Made by a program: the position numbers and the translations under genes. 64,000 bases of DNA from CAKSQL01 sp045649415. Lineage in GTDB: Bacteria > Bacillota > Clostridia > UBA1381. This document shows positions 1 to 8,533 of this stretch, in pieces (positions within the stretch are counted from its first letter, which is position 1; each line of letters opens with the position of its first letter). The stretch is taken from NCBI GenBank assembly GCA_045649415.1, contig JAZRPY010000014.1:1-64000 (forward strand), written 5' to 3'. The notes beneath the pieces were generated by a model, which saw only the letters and a list, made by a program, of their open reading frames with translations, had not been told where the DNA came from and made no database searches.

Positions 1-1
1 T

Positions 2-430
2 TTTAATGATTTAATTAATGATAACAATTCAATATATGAAAAAATTGAAAATTATTTAATTGATTCTATTCCTGAAGATGTTATTAATGATGATGAAATT
101 GAAATTAACAATATTAAAGACGCTAAAAAATTTATTTTAAATGATTTAATTTTTAATTATAATGTTAATGCTTTTAAATTAACAAATATTGAAAAATATT
201 TAAAAAATAATTATTTAAATATAGATTTAAATGACGATGATATTATTAAAACAATTAAATATTTTTTCTGTTTAGATAAACAACTTGATGATGAATTTAT
301 TAATTTATATTATCATGAAATTATTGATTCTTATTTTTTAATTTTAATTAACATGATTTATTTATGGTTTTATGAACTTGATTATAATATAATTATTAAA
401 AGAATAGAAAAACAATTAATAAACATATAA
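2..430 (+). CDS. AT-rich hypothetical protein, C-terminal fragment
   Basis: The frame is open from the left edge of the window to a TAA at 428-430, giving 142 codons with no start inside the window. DNA this AT-rich should hit TAA or TAG very often, so such a run without stops argues for real coding. The product is dominated by Asn, Ile, Asp, Lys, Leu and Tyr, with a hydrophobic stretch near the end (around codons 108-118). Almost all codons end in A or T, and base composition is far more AT-rich than any other gene here. I recognise no family. It could be a mobile-element gene, a gene from another source, or part of a wrongly joined contig. Confidence 0.5.
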   Translation, partial: FNDLINDNNSIYEKIENYLIDSIPEDVINDDEIEINNIKDAKKFILNDLIFNYNVNAFKLTNIEKYLKNNYLNIDLNDDDIIKTIKYFFCLDKQLDDEFINLYYHEIIDSYFLILINMIYLWFYELDYNIIIKRIEKQLINI

Positions 431-490
431 AAACAATTTAAAACGATTTAAAAACAATAATAAACAATTTAATAACATTTAAAAAACAAA

Positions 491-534
491 AGGGGGCGTT
501 CCCCTTCAAAAAAATTTTTGAAGGGCGGGCCCCT
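491..534. repeat. GC-rich palindrome in AT-rich intergenic DNA
   Basis: A near-palindrome whose core arms are CCCTTCAAAAA (502-512) and TTTTTGAAGGG (515-525) with a two-base loop. They are flanked outside by AGGGGG (491-496) and GGCCCCT (528-534), which extend the symmetry imperfectly. It sits alone in DNA that otherwise has almost no G or C. It may be a terminator for the preceding ORF or a dispersed palindromic repeat. The rest of 431-731 is AT-rich, contains three loose copies of AAACAATTTA or similar at 431-475, and shows no convincing gene on either strand. Confidence 0.55.
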
Positions 535-731
535 GTTTTAATGTTTAATGTTTATGTTATAAGTTATTATTGTTATTGAAGTATTAATGTTAATGTTGTT
601 ATTCTGTATAATGTTAATTATTCTTTTTATAGTTAATTTTATTGTTATAATGTATTGTTATTATTTGTATAATTTATTATAGTTGTTTTCAGCTGGTTCA
701 ACTTCCATAAAAAAATTATATATTGAAAGAA

Positions 732-770
732 AATATAACGGCGTTTTTAATAACGCTGTTATATTTTTTT
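732..770 (+). terminator. Rho-independent terminator
   Basis: Fourteen-base arms 732-745 and 752-765 pair with a single G-T wobble around a six-base loop and are followed by a T run. It faces the plus strand, so it would end transcription of whatever lies to the left, perhaps the ORF ending at 430. Confidence 0.7.
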
Positions 771-860
771 GTTTATTTACACACCATACAAACACACCAT
801 AACAAAATATTTAATATATTTTTTAAAGTTATACACACTATTTGACACACTAACAGCAAC

Positions 861-891
861 AAAAAAAGACGCTTTTTAATAAGCGTCTTTT
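861..891. terminator. Bidirectional terminator downstream of rubrerythrin
   Basis: Arms AAAAGACGCTT (864-874) and AAGCGTCTTTT (881-891) form an 11-bp stem. The A run at 861-867 gives a U tract on the minus-strand transcript, so it fits as the end of the fur-rubrerythrin operon. Confidence 0.8.
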
Positions 892-932
892 AATATTTAT
901 ATATTGTTTTGTTGATTTTAAGCCGTTTTTTA

Positions 933-1520
933 TTATTTAAAATATCTGTTTAAAAGACCTTCAAGACCTTTGCCATGTCGAGCTTCATCCCTTGCCATTT
1001 CGTGAACTGTATCATGGATAGCATCGAGGCCATTTTTCTTAGCGCAGGAAGCCAAGTCAAATTTACCTTGAGTTGCGCCGTATTCGCAATCAACTCTCCA
1101 CTTTAAGTTATCCTTAGTGGTAGCCTTCATATTTGGCTCTAAGTCTTCACCCAAAAGCTCTGCAAATTTTGCAGCGTGTTCTGCCTCTTCGTAAGCTGCC
1201 TTTTCCCAATAAAGACCAATTTCAGGATAGCCTTCTCTGTGTGCAATTCTTGCCATACATAGATACATACCAACCTCTGAGCATTCACCGTTAAAGTTTG
1301 CCATCAATTGCTCGAAGATATACTTTTTATCCTCCTCGCTGATATCAGGGTTATTCTTAACAGTTTTTGCATAAACGCCATACTCGTGCTCTGCTACAAG
1401 TGCTGCACCTTCTTCCATAACCTTAAATTTTTCACCAGGGACTTTACATACAGGGCAGATTTCAGGTGGTGTGTCACCCTCGTGAACATAACCACAGACC
1501 GGACATACAAATTTTTTCAT
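933..1520 (-). CDS. Reverse rubrerythrin (rubredoxin domain at the N-terminus)
   Basis: A 195-aa non-haem iron protein that reduces hydrogen peroxide, and in clostridial relatives also oxygen, using electrons from NADH through rubredoxin-type partners. The rubredoxin-like centre is at the N-terminus (CPVCG at 6-10 and CPVC at 22-25), followed by a ferritin-like four-helix diiron domain with EEAEH and DEARH motifs. This inverted order defines reverse rubrerythrin, as opposed to classical rubrerythrin with the rubredoxin domain last. A good AGGAGG lies 8 bases before ATG. It sits 44 bases after the fur/perR gene on the same strand and should share its peroxide- or iron-responsive promoter. Cytoplasmic. 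Confidence 0.95.
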   Translation of the reverse strand: MKKFVCPVCGYVHEGDTPPEICPVCKVPGEKFKVMEEGAALVAEHEYGVYAKTVKNNPDISEEDKKYIFEQLMANFNGECSEVGMYLCMARIAHREGYPEIGLYWEKAAYEEAEHAAKFAELLGEDLEPNMKATTKDNLKWRVDCEYGATQGKFDLASCAKKNGLDAIHDTVHEMARDEARHGKGLEGLLNRYFK

Positions 1521-1564
1521 AATGATTTCCTCCTAAATTTTAAATGATTTTTATTAAAAAGCAG

Positions 1565-1957
1565 TTACGCTTTCCTACATTTTTCACAGGTCCCATAAAA
1601 TATCATAGACCTTGAGTTGATTAAAACATTGTTTTTATCTTCAATTTCCTTTTCAAGCTGATTAAAGGAAGAAAAAGCTAAATCGGATATTTCACCACAG
1701 ACATCACATACAAAATGACAATGCTTTTTGCAACAGGCATCGAAATGGTCCTTGCCATTTCCAACGCTTAGCTTTATAATCTGGTGAGTGTCAAGCAAGA
1801 GCTTTAAGTTCCTGTAAACTGTTGCAAGGCTAATATTGGGAAAGCTCTTTTTAACCTCCATATATAAAGCCTCAGCATCAGGGTGGGAGGTAGTGCATGA
1901 TAGAAAATCTATAATTGCATCTCGTTGCTTTGAATGCTTTATAGTTTTATTTTCCAT
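1565..1957 (-). CDS. Fur-family regulator, PerR-like
   Basis: A 130-aa metal-dependent repressor with an N-terminal winged helix (SLATVYRNL around 43-51) and a C-terminal metal-binding dimerisation domain. The structural zinc site is CxxC twice (Cys84/87 and Cys124/127). By comparison with Bacillus PerR, the regulatory ligands H37, D85, H91, H93 and D104 correspond to H25, D73, H79, H81 and D92 here; Asp rather than Glu at the last position favours a peroxide sensor. The N-terminus is about 12 residues shorter than Bacillus PerR. It starts at ATG after AAGGAGG and is followed by reverse rubrerythrin. Its own promoter carries a perfect Fur box, so autoregulation is likely. Whether it senses iron or peroxide is inference. 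Confidence 0.93.
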   Translation of the reverse strand: MENKTIKHSKQRDAIIDFLSCTTSHPDAEALYMEVKKSFPNISLATVYRNLKLLLDTHQIIKLSVGNGKDHFDACCKKHCHFVCDVCGEISDLAFSSFNQLEKEIEDKNNVLINSRSMIFYGTCEKCRKA

Positions 1958-1973
1958 ATAAATCCCTCCTTAA

Positions 1974-1998
1974 AATGATAATGATAATCATTATCATT
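1974..1998 (-). promoter_or_regulatory. Fur box upstream of the fur/perR operon
   Basis: A 25-bp perfect palindrome centred on 1986. It contains the classic 19-base Fur consensus (1977-1995) and the 7-1-7 form TGATAAT-N-ATTATCA (1982-1996). It lies just downstream of the predicted -10 element and would block initiation or promoter escape. Confidence 0.88.
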
Positions 1999-2027
1999 AT
2001 AATAACCTATAAAATTAAATTTGTCAA
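1999..2027 (-). promoter_or_regulatory. Promoter of the fur/perR-rubrerythrin operon
   Basis: Read on the minus strand: TTGACA (2027-2022), 17 bases, TATTAT (2004-1999). It directly abuts the Fur box. Confidence 0.75.
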
Positions 2028-2044
2028 TAGTTTTTTTGAAAAAA

Positions 2045-2076
2045 GAGGCAAGAAATTTTTAAAAATTTCTTGCCTC
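2045..2076 (-). terminator. Terminator after the topoisomerase-tagA operon
   Basis: A perfect 32-base palindrome (arms 2045-2060 and 2061-2076) starting 8 bases beyond the tagA-like stop codon. It is followed on the minus strand by a T run. Confidence 0.8.
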
Positions 2077-2083
2077 TTTATAA

Positions 2084-2830
2084 TTATTTGGTTTTTGGCT
2101 GTGGAAAGGCTTTGCCTTTAAAAAGGACAGTCAGTCCGAATTTAGGGAGTGCAAGCATTCGCACAAATCTTGAAGGCTGCTTTATCAGTCTATATAGCCA
2201 TTCCAAGCCATGCTCACACCACCATTTTGGTGCTCTCTCGGCAACGCCTGCTATAACATCAAGGCTCCCCCCAATTCCTAAGAAAACCTTGGAATTCAAT
2301 TTTTCTGCATTCTTGCTTATCCACTTTTCCTGCATAGGTGCACCAAGACACACGAAAACAATATCGGCATTTGCTTCATTTATTTGATTTATAATTTCCT
2401 CCTCTTTATCAGGAGCGAAATATCCGTTTCGTGTACCAACAATATTTATAAAGGGATATTTCTTTAAAAGATTATCCTTTGCAGTATCTGCAACATTCGG
2501 TTTCCCACCAAAAAGGAATAGCCTGTGTCCTGATTCTGCAATCCTTTCCAATAATAAGCATGCAATATCATAGCCTGCTGCTCGTTGGGTTATGGGATTT
2601 TTCAATATTTTTGATGCATAGACCACACCAATACCGTCGGCAGTTAAAAGGTCAGCACCATTTAAAATATCTCTGAAGTTATCGTCCTTATATGCAAGCA
2701 TAAGTATTTCAGAATTAGGAGTGAAAATACTGTGAGGCCTATCTTCTTTGAGCATTTCAAATATTTTATCAACTGCTTCGGTAGTAGTGACCTTATCCAC
2801 CAGAGTACCGAGAATATTTACCTTATCCAT
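2084..2830 (-). CDS. WecG/TagA/CpsF-family glycosyltransferase
   Basis: A 248-aa enzyme of the family that transfers N-acetylmannosamine (or N-acetylmannosaminuronate) from UDP-sugar onto an undecaprenyl-PP-GlcNAc lipid, an early step in teichoic acid or surface polysaccharide synthesis at the inner face of the membrane. Visible family motifs are TPNSE (37-41), ADGIGV (64-69) and GAPMQE (163-168), with the basic C-terminal membrane-associating tail also present. It begins 18 bases after the topoisomerase A gene with a GGGTGGTG ribosome site, so it is the last gene of that operon. The donor sugar cannot be decided from sequence. The pairing with topoisomerase genes looks incidental. Confidence 0.9.
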   Translation of the reverse strand: MDKVNILGTLVDKVTTTEAVDKIFEMLKEDRPHSIFTPNSEILMLAYKDDNFRDILNGADLLTADGIGVVYASKILKNPITQRAAGYDIACLLLERIAESGHRLFLFGGKPNVADTAKDNLLKKYPFINIVGTRNGYFAPDKEEEIINQINEANADIVFVCLGAPMQEKWISKNAEKLNSKVFLGIGGSLDVIAGVAERAPKWWCEHGLEWLYRLIKQPSRFVRMLALPKFGLTVLFKGKAFPQPKTK

Positions 2831-2848
2831 AGTAACACCACCCTTTAA

Positions 2849-5065
2849 TTAGTCAAAAAGTGAAATCTGGCTTGAATCCTCTTTCCTCAAAAAGCTTCCT
2901 GCTGCAGGAATATTTCTTGCCTGATAATGCTTTAAGTCGGAAAGACCACTATTAACTGCCAGTACTGTTTCAACCATTTTTGCACCTTTTTTAGTCATCT
3001 TCATAACCTGAACGCCTTGAGTTGACTTGGTTGATTTCAATGGTATTTTATCAGTATTCATATATATAATCTTGTTGTTGTCTGCAAAGGACACAATATC
3101 AGTATCCTGCTCAAGATATAGAATGGAGCATGCAGGCACTTTATCTGAATATGCGTTAATAAGTTTTCTTCTATTTGCCTTTGTTTGATAGTTAACAAGC
3201 TCCACCTTTGCCATTTTACCATTCTGGAAGGCGAATAGCATATATCCCTGATAGGAGGTTGTGGCAACCACATACATCAGCTTTTCGTTGGCATCCATTC
3301 CAACTAAGCCCGGTATATATTCACCCATAGCACTCACCTTGGAGTCAGCAAGGTCATAGGTTTTCATTTTATACACATTGGATTTATCCGAGAAGAACAA
3401 AAGCTCACTAACATTGGTGGTTTCAATGGTCTGGGAAATTTTATCCCCTTCCTTGAGCTTGTGATCAACGGTGGTTGAGCGAAGTGAAACTGCAGACACC
3501 TTCTTAACATATCCGTCACGAGTAACAAAAATTGTTAGTGGGTAGTCCTCAATATGCTCAACCTCATTGTATTCCTCCATATCAGAGTCAGAAACAAGCT
3601 GGGTTTTTCTTTCCTTGCCATACTTTTTGGAGATGGCAGTAAGTTGCTTGATAATAAGCTTTTTGGTTTCCCTTTCACTTTCATAAATCTTTTGTAGTTC
3701 TTTAATTTCCTCTAATAGCTTTTCAATTTCGGCAGTACGATTTATGATATACTCACGGTTTAAGTTTCTCAATTTTATTTCTGCTACATACTCTGCTTGC
3801 ACCTTGTCAAGATTAAAGCCTGTCATCAAGTTGGGAACAACATCTGCCTCCAACTCGGTATGACGAATAATGCTTATTGCCTTGTCAATATCAAGAAGAA
3901 TACTTTTCAAACCAGTTAACAGGTGTAGCTTTTCAGCTTTTCTGTCGATATCATATTTAACGCTGTTTTTTATACAACCTACTCTGAATTTCACCCATTC
4001 ATTTATAATGTCACCAACGCCTAAAACCATAGGTACATTCTTAATTAGGATGTTAAAGTTACAACTGAAGCTATCCTCTAATGGAGTGAGCTTGAATAGC
4101 TTTAACATAAGTGCATCAGGGTCTGTGCCACGCTTTAAATCAAGAGTGATTTTAAAGCCTGTAAGACCTGTTTCGTCACGGGCATCGGAAATTTCCTTCA
4201 GTTTATTTGCCTTTATAAGCTCCATAATCTTGCCTATGATTGCCTCACAGGTGGTTGAATATGGAATCTGGGTTATTTCAATACAATTGTTCTTTTTGTC
4301 GTAGATATATTTTGAACGCATTTTGAAGCTTCCACGACCTGTGTTATATATTTCTCTCATCTGTTCCTCGGAATAGATAATTTCAGCTCCTAAAGGAAAA
4401 TCGGGAGCAGGCATATAGCTTAACAGGTCAGCTTTTGGGTCTTTAATATATGCGATTGTGGCTTCGCAGACCTCGCTCAAGTTAAAGGAGCAGATATTAC
4501 TTGCCATACCAACTGCAATACCCTGATTGGGGTTAACCAATATATTAGGGAAGGCTACAGGTAACAAGGTAGGCTCCTGCATTTCACCATCGTAGTTATC
4601 TACAAATGGAACAGTGTTTTTACCTATGTCGGAGAATAGCTCCTGACAGATAGGTGATAGTCTCACCTCGGTATATCTTGATGCTGCAAATGCCATATCA
4701 CGAGAGTATTGCTTACCAAAGTTTCCCTGAGATTCAACCAATGGATGCAACAATGCTTCGTTACCCTCGGTAAGACGGACAAGTGTTTCATAAATTGCCA
4801 TATCTCCGTGAGGGTTCAATTTCATAGTTTGTCCCACAACATTCGCAGACTTTGTGAGCTTTCCGTTCAAAAGTCCCATTTTATACATTGTATATAAAAG
4901 CTTTCTGTGTGCAGGCTTCAAGCCATCGATTTCAGGAATAGCACGAGATACTATAACACTCATCGCGTAGGGCATATAGTTTTTCTCAAGGGTTTCGGTT
5001 ATTGGTTGCTCCTCAATGGGTGCATAAACAATTTCCTCAACATCCTGTTGTTTTTTCTTAGCCAT
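2849..5065 (-). CDS. Type IIA DNA topoisomerase subunit A (ParC/GyrA-like)
   Basis: A 738-aa DNA-cleaving subunit. It has the winged-helix breakage-reunion domain with catalytic Tyr131 in RYTEVRL, tower and coiled-coil regions, and a beta-propeller-like C-terminal half. I see no QRRGGKG-type GyrA box, which favours a decatenating topoisomerase IV-like enzyme over a supercoiling gyrase. The quinolone-determining loop reads NPHGDMAIYE: Met89 stands where E. coli GyrA has Ser83, and Glu93 replaces Asp87. It starts after GGAGG and lies 24 bases downstream of its partner B subunit. Divergent clostridial pairs of this kind are usually annotated only as ATP-hydrolysing topoisomerase, so I give no symbol. 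Confidence 0.92.
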   Translation of the reverse strand: MAKKKQQDVEEIVYAPIEEQPITETLEKNYMPYAMSVIVSRAIPEIDGLKPAHRKLLYTMYKMGLLNGKLTKSANVVGQTMKLNPHGDMAIYETLVRLTEGNEALLHPLVESQGNFGKQYSRDMAFAASRYTEVRLSPICQELFSDIGKNTVPFVDNYDGEMQEPTLLPVAFPNILVNPNQGIAVGMASNICSFNLSEVCEATIAYIKDPKADLLSYMPAPDFPLGAEIIYSEEQMREIYNTGRGSFKMRSKYIYDKKNNCIEITQIPYSTTCEAIIGKIMELIKANKLKEISDARDETGLTGFKITLDLKRGTDPDALMLKLFKLTPLEDSFSCNFNILIKNVPMVLGVGDIINEWVKFRVGCIKNSVKYDIDRKAEKLHLLTGLKSILLDIDKAISIIRHTELEADVVPNLMTGFNLDKVQAEYVAEIKLRNLNREYIINRTAEIEKLLEEIKELQKIYESERETKKLIIKQLTAISKKYGKERKTQLVSDSDMEEYNEVEHIEDYPLTIFVTRDGYVKKVSAVSLRSTTVDHKLKEGDKISQTIETTNVSELLFFSDKSNVYKMKTYDLADSKVSAMGEYIPGLVGMDANEKLMYVVATTSYQGYMLFAFQNGKMAKVELVNYQTKANRRKLINAYSDKVPACSILYLEQDTDIVSFADNNKIIYMNTDKIPLKSTKSTQGVQVMKMTKKGAKMVETVLAVNSGLSDLKHYQARNIPAAGSFLRKEDSSQISLFD

Positions 5066-5089
5066 TTTAGTAGTCCTCCTTCCTTAAAA

Positions 5090-7108
5090 TCAGCTCAGGT
5101 CAAGCATTTCCATATAATATTCACCGTTCTGGGCAATATAGTCCTTGCGGCTTTGGAGATTGTCGCCTAAAAGGATATCAAACATAGTAGCAGTTCGTTC
5201 CACATTTTCAGGAGTTACCCTGATTAAACGACGGGTTGCAGGATGCATAGTGGTCAGGCTCATCATTTCAGGTTGGTTTTCACCAAGACCTTTACTACGC
5301 TTGATTTCATATTCATCCCTTTCTTTTGAAAGTCCCTCTTCAATAAGTTTGGAAACTATCCTGTCCTTTTCGGCGTCGGTGTAGGCAAATAGCTTTTCAC
5401 CCTTACGCTTTGTTTTTAAAATGCTGATTTCATACAAAGGAGATTCAGCAATATAGACCTTACCCACATCAATAAGCGTAGGCATAAGCCTGTATATCAT
5501 AGTTAAAACGAGAGTTCGGATCTGGAAGCCGTCAACATCGGCATCGGTACAGATTATAACCTTGTCCCAACGAAGATTGTCTAAAGAAAAGCTTTCCACA
5601 TTCTTGTTGTGTTTGGAGGATATTTCTATTCCACAGCCCAACACTCTTACTAAATCAAGGATAATATCACTTTTAAATATCTTTGCAAGGTCAGCCTTCA
5701 GGCAATTTAAAATTTTACCCCTGATAGGCATAATAGCCTGAAAATTCGGGTCACGGGCAAGCTTACAGGAGCCTAAAGCCGAGTCGCCCTCAACTATATA
5801 GACCTCACGAATTGATGTGTCCTTGCTTCTGCAATCAACGAATTTTTCAACTCTGTTGGTAACATCCATTGTGCCTGTTAGCTTTTTCTTTACATCTATT
5901 CTAACCTTTTCTGCATTTTCTCTTGAACGCTTGTTAACAAGCACCTGATTGGTTATTTTTTCTGCATCGGTTTTATTTTCAATGAAATAAATCTCTAACT
6001 GATGACGCAAAAATTCCGTCATAGCATCCTGAATAAACTTGTTATTTATTGCCTTCTTGGTTTGGTTTTCATAGCTTGTTTGAGTGGAGAAGGAGTTTAT
6101 AACAAGGCATAAACAATCAGCAACATCCACAAAGGTTATTTTGCTTTCATTTTTGTTATATTTTCCGTTCTGCTTCAAGTATTGGTCAATTGCAAAAACA
6201 AAGGCATTTCTAACAGCCTTGTCAGGCGAGCCACCATGCTCAAGCCAGCTTGAGTTGTGGTAGTATTCAAGCACATTTACAGTTGTTGAAAAGCAGAAGG
6301 CAAATTGCATCTTAACCTTATATTCAGGCTTGTCCTCACGGTCACGACCTTTTCTCTCGGCATCCCATACCTCAATTGTGGTAAAGGAGTTTTCACCTAC
6401 TGACTGCTTTAAGTAATCCACAATTCCGTCCTTGTAGAAATATTCGTACATTTCCATACCTTCGTCGGTTTCATTGTAGAGTACGAATTTTAGTCCTGCA
6501 TTGGTCATTGCCTGCTTTTCCAAAACATCTTTGTAGTATTCGACGGGGATATTTATGTCGGTAAACACATCTCGGTCAGGACGCCAATGAACAGTGGAGC
6601 CTGTCTGCTTACTGTTTGTTGGCTCTTTTGAAAGCCCGCCGATATTTTTACCCTTTTCAAAGTGCAGAGTATATAAAAATCCGTCACGGACAACCGATAC
6701 ATTCATAAACTCAGAGGAGTACTGAGTTGCGCAGGCACCAAGTCCGTTCAAGCCTAAGCTATACTCATACATACCACCGTCGTTGTTTTCATATTTACCA
6801 CCTGCGTAAAGCTCGCAGTACACAAGCTCCCAGTTGTAGCGTTGCTCTTTTTGGTTAAAGTCAAGGGGTATGCCTCTGCCATAGTCCCTTACCTCTATTG
6901 ATTGATCACGAAAACGGGTTACTTCTATAATTTTTCCGTAACCCTCTCTTGCTTCGTCTATTGAATTTGAAAGTATTTCAAAAAAAGAATGACAACATCC
7001 GTCAAGTCCGTCCGAGCCGAATATAACGGCAGGGCGTTTTCTCACTCTTTCCTCATCCTTTAAAAGAGTAAGGCTTTCGTTGTCGTATTGCTCCTTTTTT
7101 TTAGGCAT
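5090..7108 (-). CDS. Type IIA DNA topoisomerase subunit B (ParE/GyrB-like)
   Basis: The ATPase and TOPRIM subunit, 672 aa. It has a GHKL ATP-binding fold (FEILSNSIDEA with Glu44 and Asn48, then GRGIP), a transducer region with QTKKA, and a TOPRIM domain with EGDSALGS (usually EGDSAGGS), the DADVDG metal site and KGLGEN. An in-frame ATG at 7126 has no ribosome site. The ATG at 7108 follows GGAG by 8 bases and better fits the promoter at 7145-7174, so I chose it. It is 24 bases upstream of subunit A and forms the A2B2 enzyme with it. Topoisomerase IV-like versus gyrase-like is inferred from the partner lacking a GyrA box. Confidence 0.93.
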   Translation of the reverse strand: MPKKKEQYDNESLTLLKDEERVRKRPAVIFGSDGLDGCCHSFFEILSNSIDEAREGYGKIIEVTRFRDQSIEVRDYGRGIPLDFNQKEQRYNWELVYCELYAGGKYENNDGGMYEYSLGLNGLGACATQYSSEFMNVSVVRDGFLYTLHFEKGKNIGGLSKEPTNSKQTGSTVHWRPDRDVFTDINIPVEYYKDVLEKQAMTNAGLKFVLYNETDEGMEMYEYFYKDGIVDYLKQSVGENSFTTIEVWDAERKGRDREDKPEYKVKMQFAFCFSTTVNVLEYYHNSSWLEHGGSPDKAVRNAFVFAIDQYLKQNGKYNKNESKITFVDVADCLCLVINSFSTQTSYENQTKKAINNKFIQDAMTEFLRHQLEIYFIENKTDAEKITNQVLVNKRSRENAEKVRIDVKKKLTGTMDVTNRVEKFVDCRSKDTSIREVYIVEGDSALGSCKLARDPNFQAIMPIRGKILNCLKADLAKIFKSDIILDLVRVLGCGIEISSKHNKNVESFSLDNLRWDKVIICTDADVDGFQIRTLVLTMIYRLMPTLIDVGKVYIAESPLYEISILKTKRKGEKLFAYTDAEKDRIVSKLIEEGLSKERDEYEIKRSKGLGENQPEMMSLTTMHPATRRLIRVTPENVERTATMFDILLGDNLQSRKDYIAQNGEYYMEMLDLS

Positions 7109-7144
7109 TTCATTCACTCCGTCCATGTTTCTTTTATCTTATTT

Positions 7145-7174
7145 ATTATACTATTAAAAGCACTGCCCTGTCAA
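7145..7174 (-). promoter_or_regulatory. Promoter of the topoisomerase operon
   Basis: On the minus strand: TTGACA (7174-7169), 18 bases, TATAAT (7150-7145). It lies between the symporter stop codon and the topoisomerase B start. Confidence 0.75.
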
Positions 7175-7204
7175 ATTTTTCACAAAATTTTAAAGAAATT
7201 GTAA

Positions 7205-8533
7205 TTATTGGAAAAAATCGAGGGTGAGCTTTTTTAGTTTTTTTCCAAGGAAAATCAAGGCAATCAGGTTGGGAATTGCCATAAAGGCGTTTAGGGTGTC
7301 GGATAACTCCCATACTGCCGATATATTCATAATACATCCAAAAAAACAAGCCGACACATATAAAACTCTGTATATAGGAATACCCTTTTTTTTGAACAAA
7401 AATTCAACACACTTTTCTCCGTAATAGTACCAGGCAATAATTGATGCAAAGGAGAATAAAATTAGTCCTGTGCTTACTATTATGTCACCGAATGGAAGCA
7501 CATTTTTAAAGGCTATATGAACCAAAAGTCCCTTATTGGTGACAAAAGTATCCTGCCATACTCCTGAGGAGATAACCACCAAGGCAGTTATAGTGCACAT
7601 TATGATTGTGTCAAAAAAAACCTCGAATGTACCCCACATACCCTGAATCACAGGGTGGGACACATCTGCAGATGCGTGAGCAATTGGTGCACTGCCAAGA
7701 CCTGCCTCGTTGGTGAAAAGTCCCCTTGAAACCCCTGTTCTTATAATATAGCCGATGCTTGCACCACTGAAGCCACCGATTATAGATTGACCATTAAAAG
7801 CACTTTTAAAAATCAAAAGAAGGGAAGGCAGGAGGTTTTTATAGTTGGCAATAAGCACAATTATGGCAGTGCCCATATAGAAAAATGCCATAAAGGGAAC
7901 TAATATTTCAGCGACGGAAGAAATCCTTTTAATGCCACCGATAAGCACAAACCCACAAAGAACAGAGAGGATCACTCCACATAGGCAAGGATTTATGCCA
8001 AAGGACATATAAATTCCTTCTGAAAGGGAATTTGCCTGCACCATATTTCCTATTCCAAAGGAGGACAATGCACCAAATATGGAAAATAAAACTGCAAGTG
8101 AGTGTGAGCCGATTCCATTTTCTATGTAATACATAGGTCCGCCATAAAAACCAGTATCATTTTTTTTTCGATAGGCTACTGCAAGTGTAACCTCTGAATA
8201 TTTTATAACCATTCCTATCAGGGCAGAGGTCCACATCCAGAAAATTGCTCCCGGTCCACCCATACCGATTGCAACTGCAACCCCGACAATGTTGCCTGTT
8301 CCCACAGTGGCAGCAAGAGCAGTTGAAACAGCGGCAAAGGGGGAAATAGAGCTTGAATTTTCAGAGGATTTGTCCCTTTTGATATTTAAAATGGTATTTT
8401 TTAAAACCACATTAAATTTTTTAAAAATTATACCCTTTGTTAAAAAGGTAAGCCGAAGTCCTGTAACAAGCATAAGAATAAGCATGGGAGGGCCCCATAA
8501 TATTGAGTTATTTAAAAATTCAAGAACCTTCAT
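7205..8533 (-). CDS. Sodium:alanine/glycine symporter (AGCS family)
   Basis: A 442-aa polytopic inner-membrane protein with about ten to eleven hydrophobic segments. It has AGCS signatures: ATVGTGNIVGVA near residue 95, a GPGAIFWMW segment, GGPMYYIENG and TNEAGLGSAPIAHA. It imports alanine or glycine with sodium. Length is typical for the family. AAGAGG stands 12 bases before ATG. It is on the same strand as the topoisomerase operon but has its own transcription unit, since a strong promoter follows its stop. The exact substrate cannot be read from sequence. Confidence 0.93.
   Translation of the reverse strand: MKVLEFLNNSILWGPPMLILMLVTGLRLTFLTKGIIFKKFNVVLKNTILNIKRDKSSENSSSISPFAAVSTALAATVGTGNIVGVAVAIGMGGPGAIFWMWTSALIGMVIKYSEVTLAVAYRKKNDTGFYGGPMYYIENGIGSHSLAVLFSIFGALSSFGIGNMVQANSLSEGIYMSFGINPCLCGVILSVLCGFVLIGGIKRISSVAEILVPFMAFFYMGTAIIVLIANYKNLLPSLLLIFKSAFNGQSIIGGFSGASIGYIIRTGVSRGLFTNEAGLGSAPIAHASADVSHPVIQGMWGTFEVFFDTIIMCTITALVVISSGVWQDTFVTNKGLLVHIAFKNVLPFGDIIVSTGLILFSFASIIAWYYYGEKCVEFLFKKKGIPIYRVLYVSACFFGCIMNISAVWELSDTLNAFMAIPNLIALIFLGKKLKKLTLDFFQ

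Noticed and set aside
541..720. A gene on either strand in the T-rich stretch after the palindrome
   Set aside because: Frames are short and broken, with no start or ribosome site.
1308..1547. Small plus-strand frame opposite rubrerythrin
   Set aside because: It is a shadow of the minus-strand coding frame and has no ribosome site or recognisable product. The same holds for many similar antisense frames across the window.
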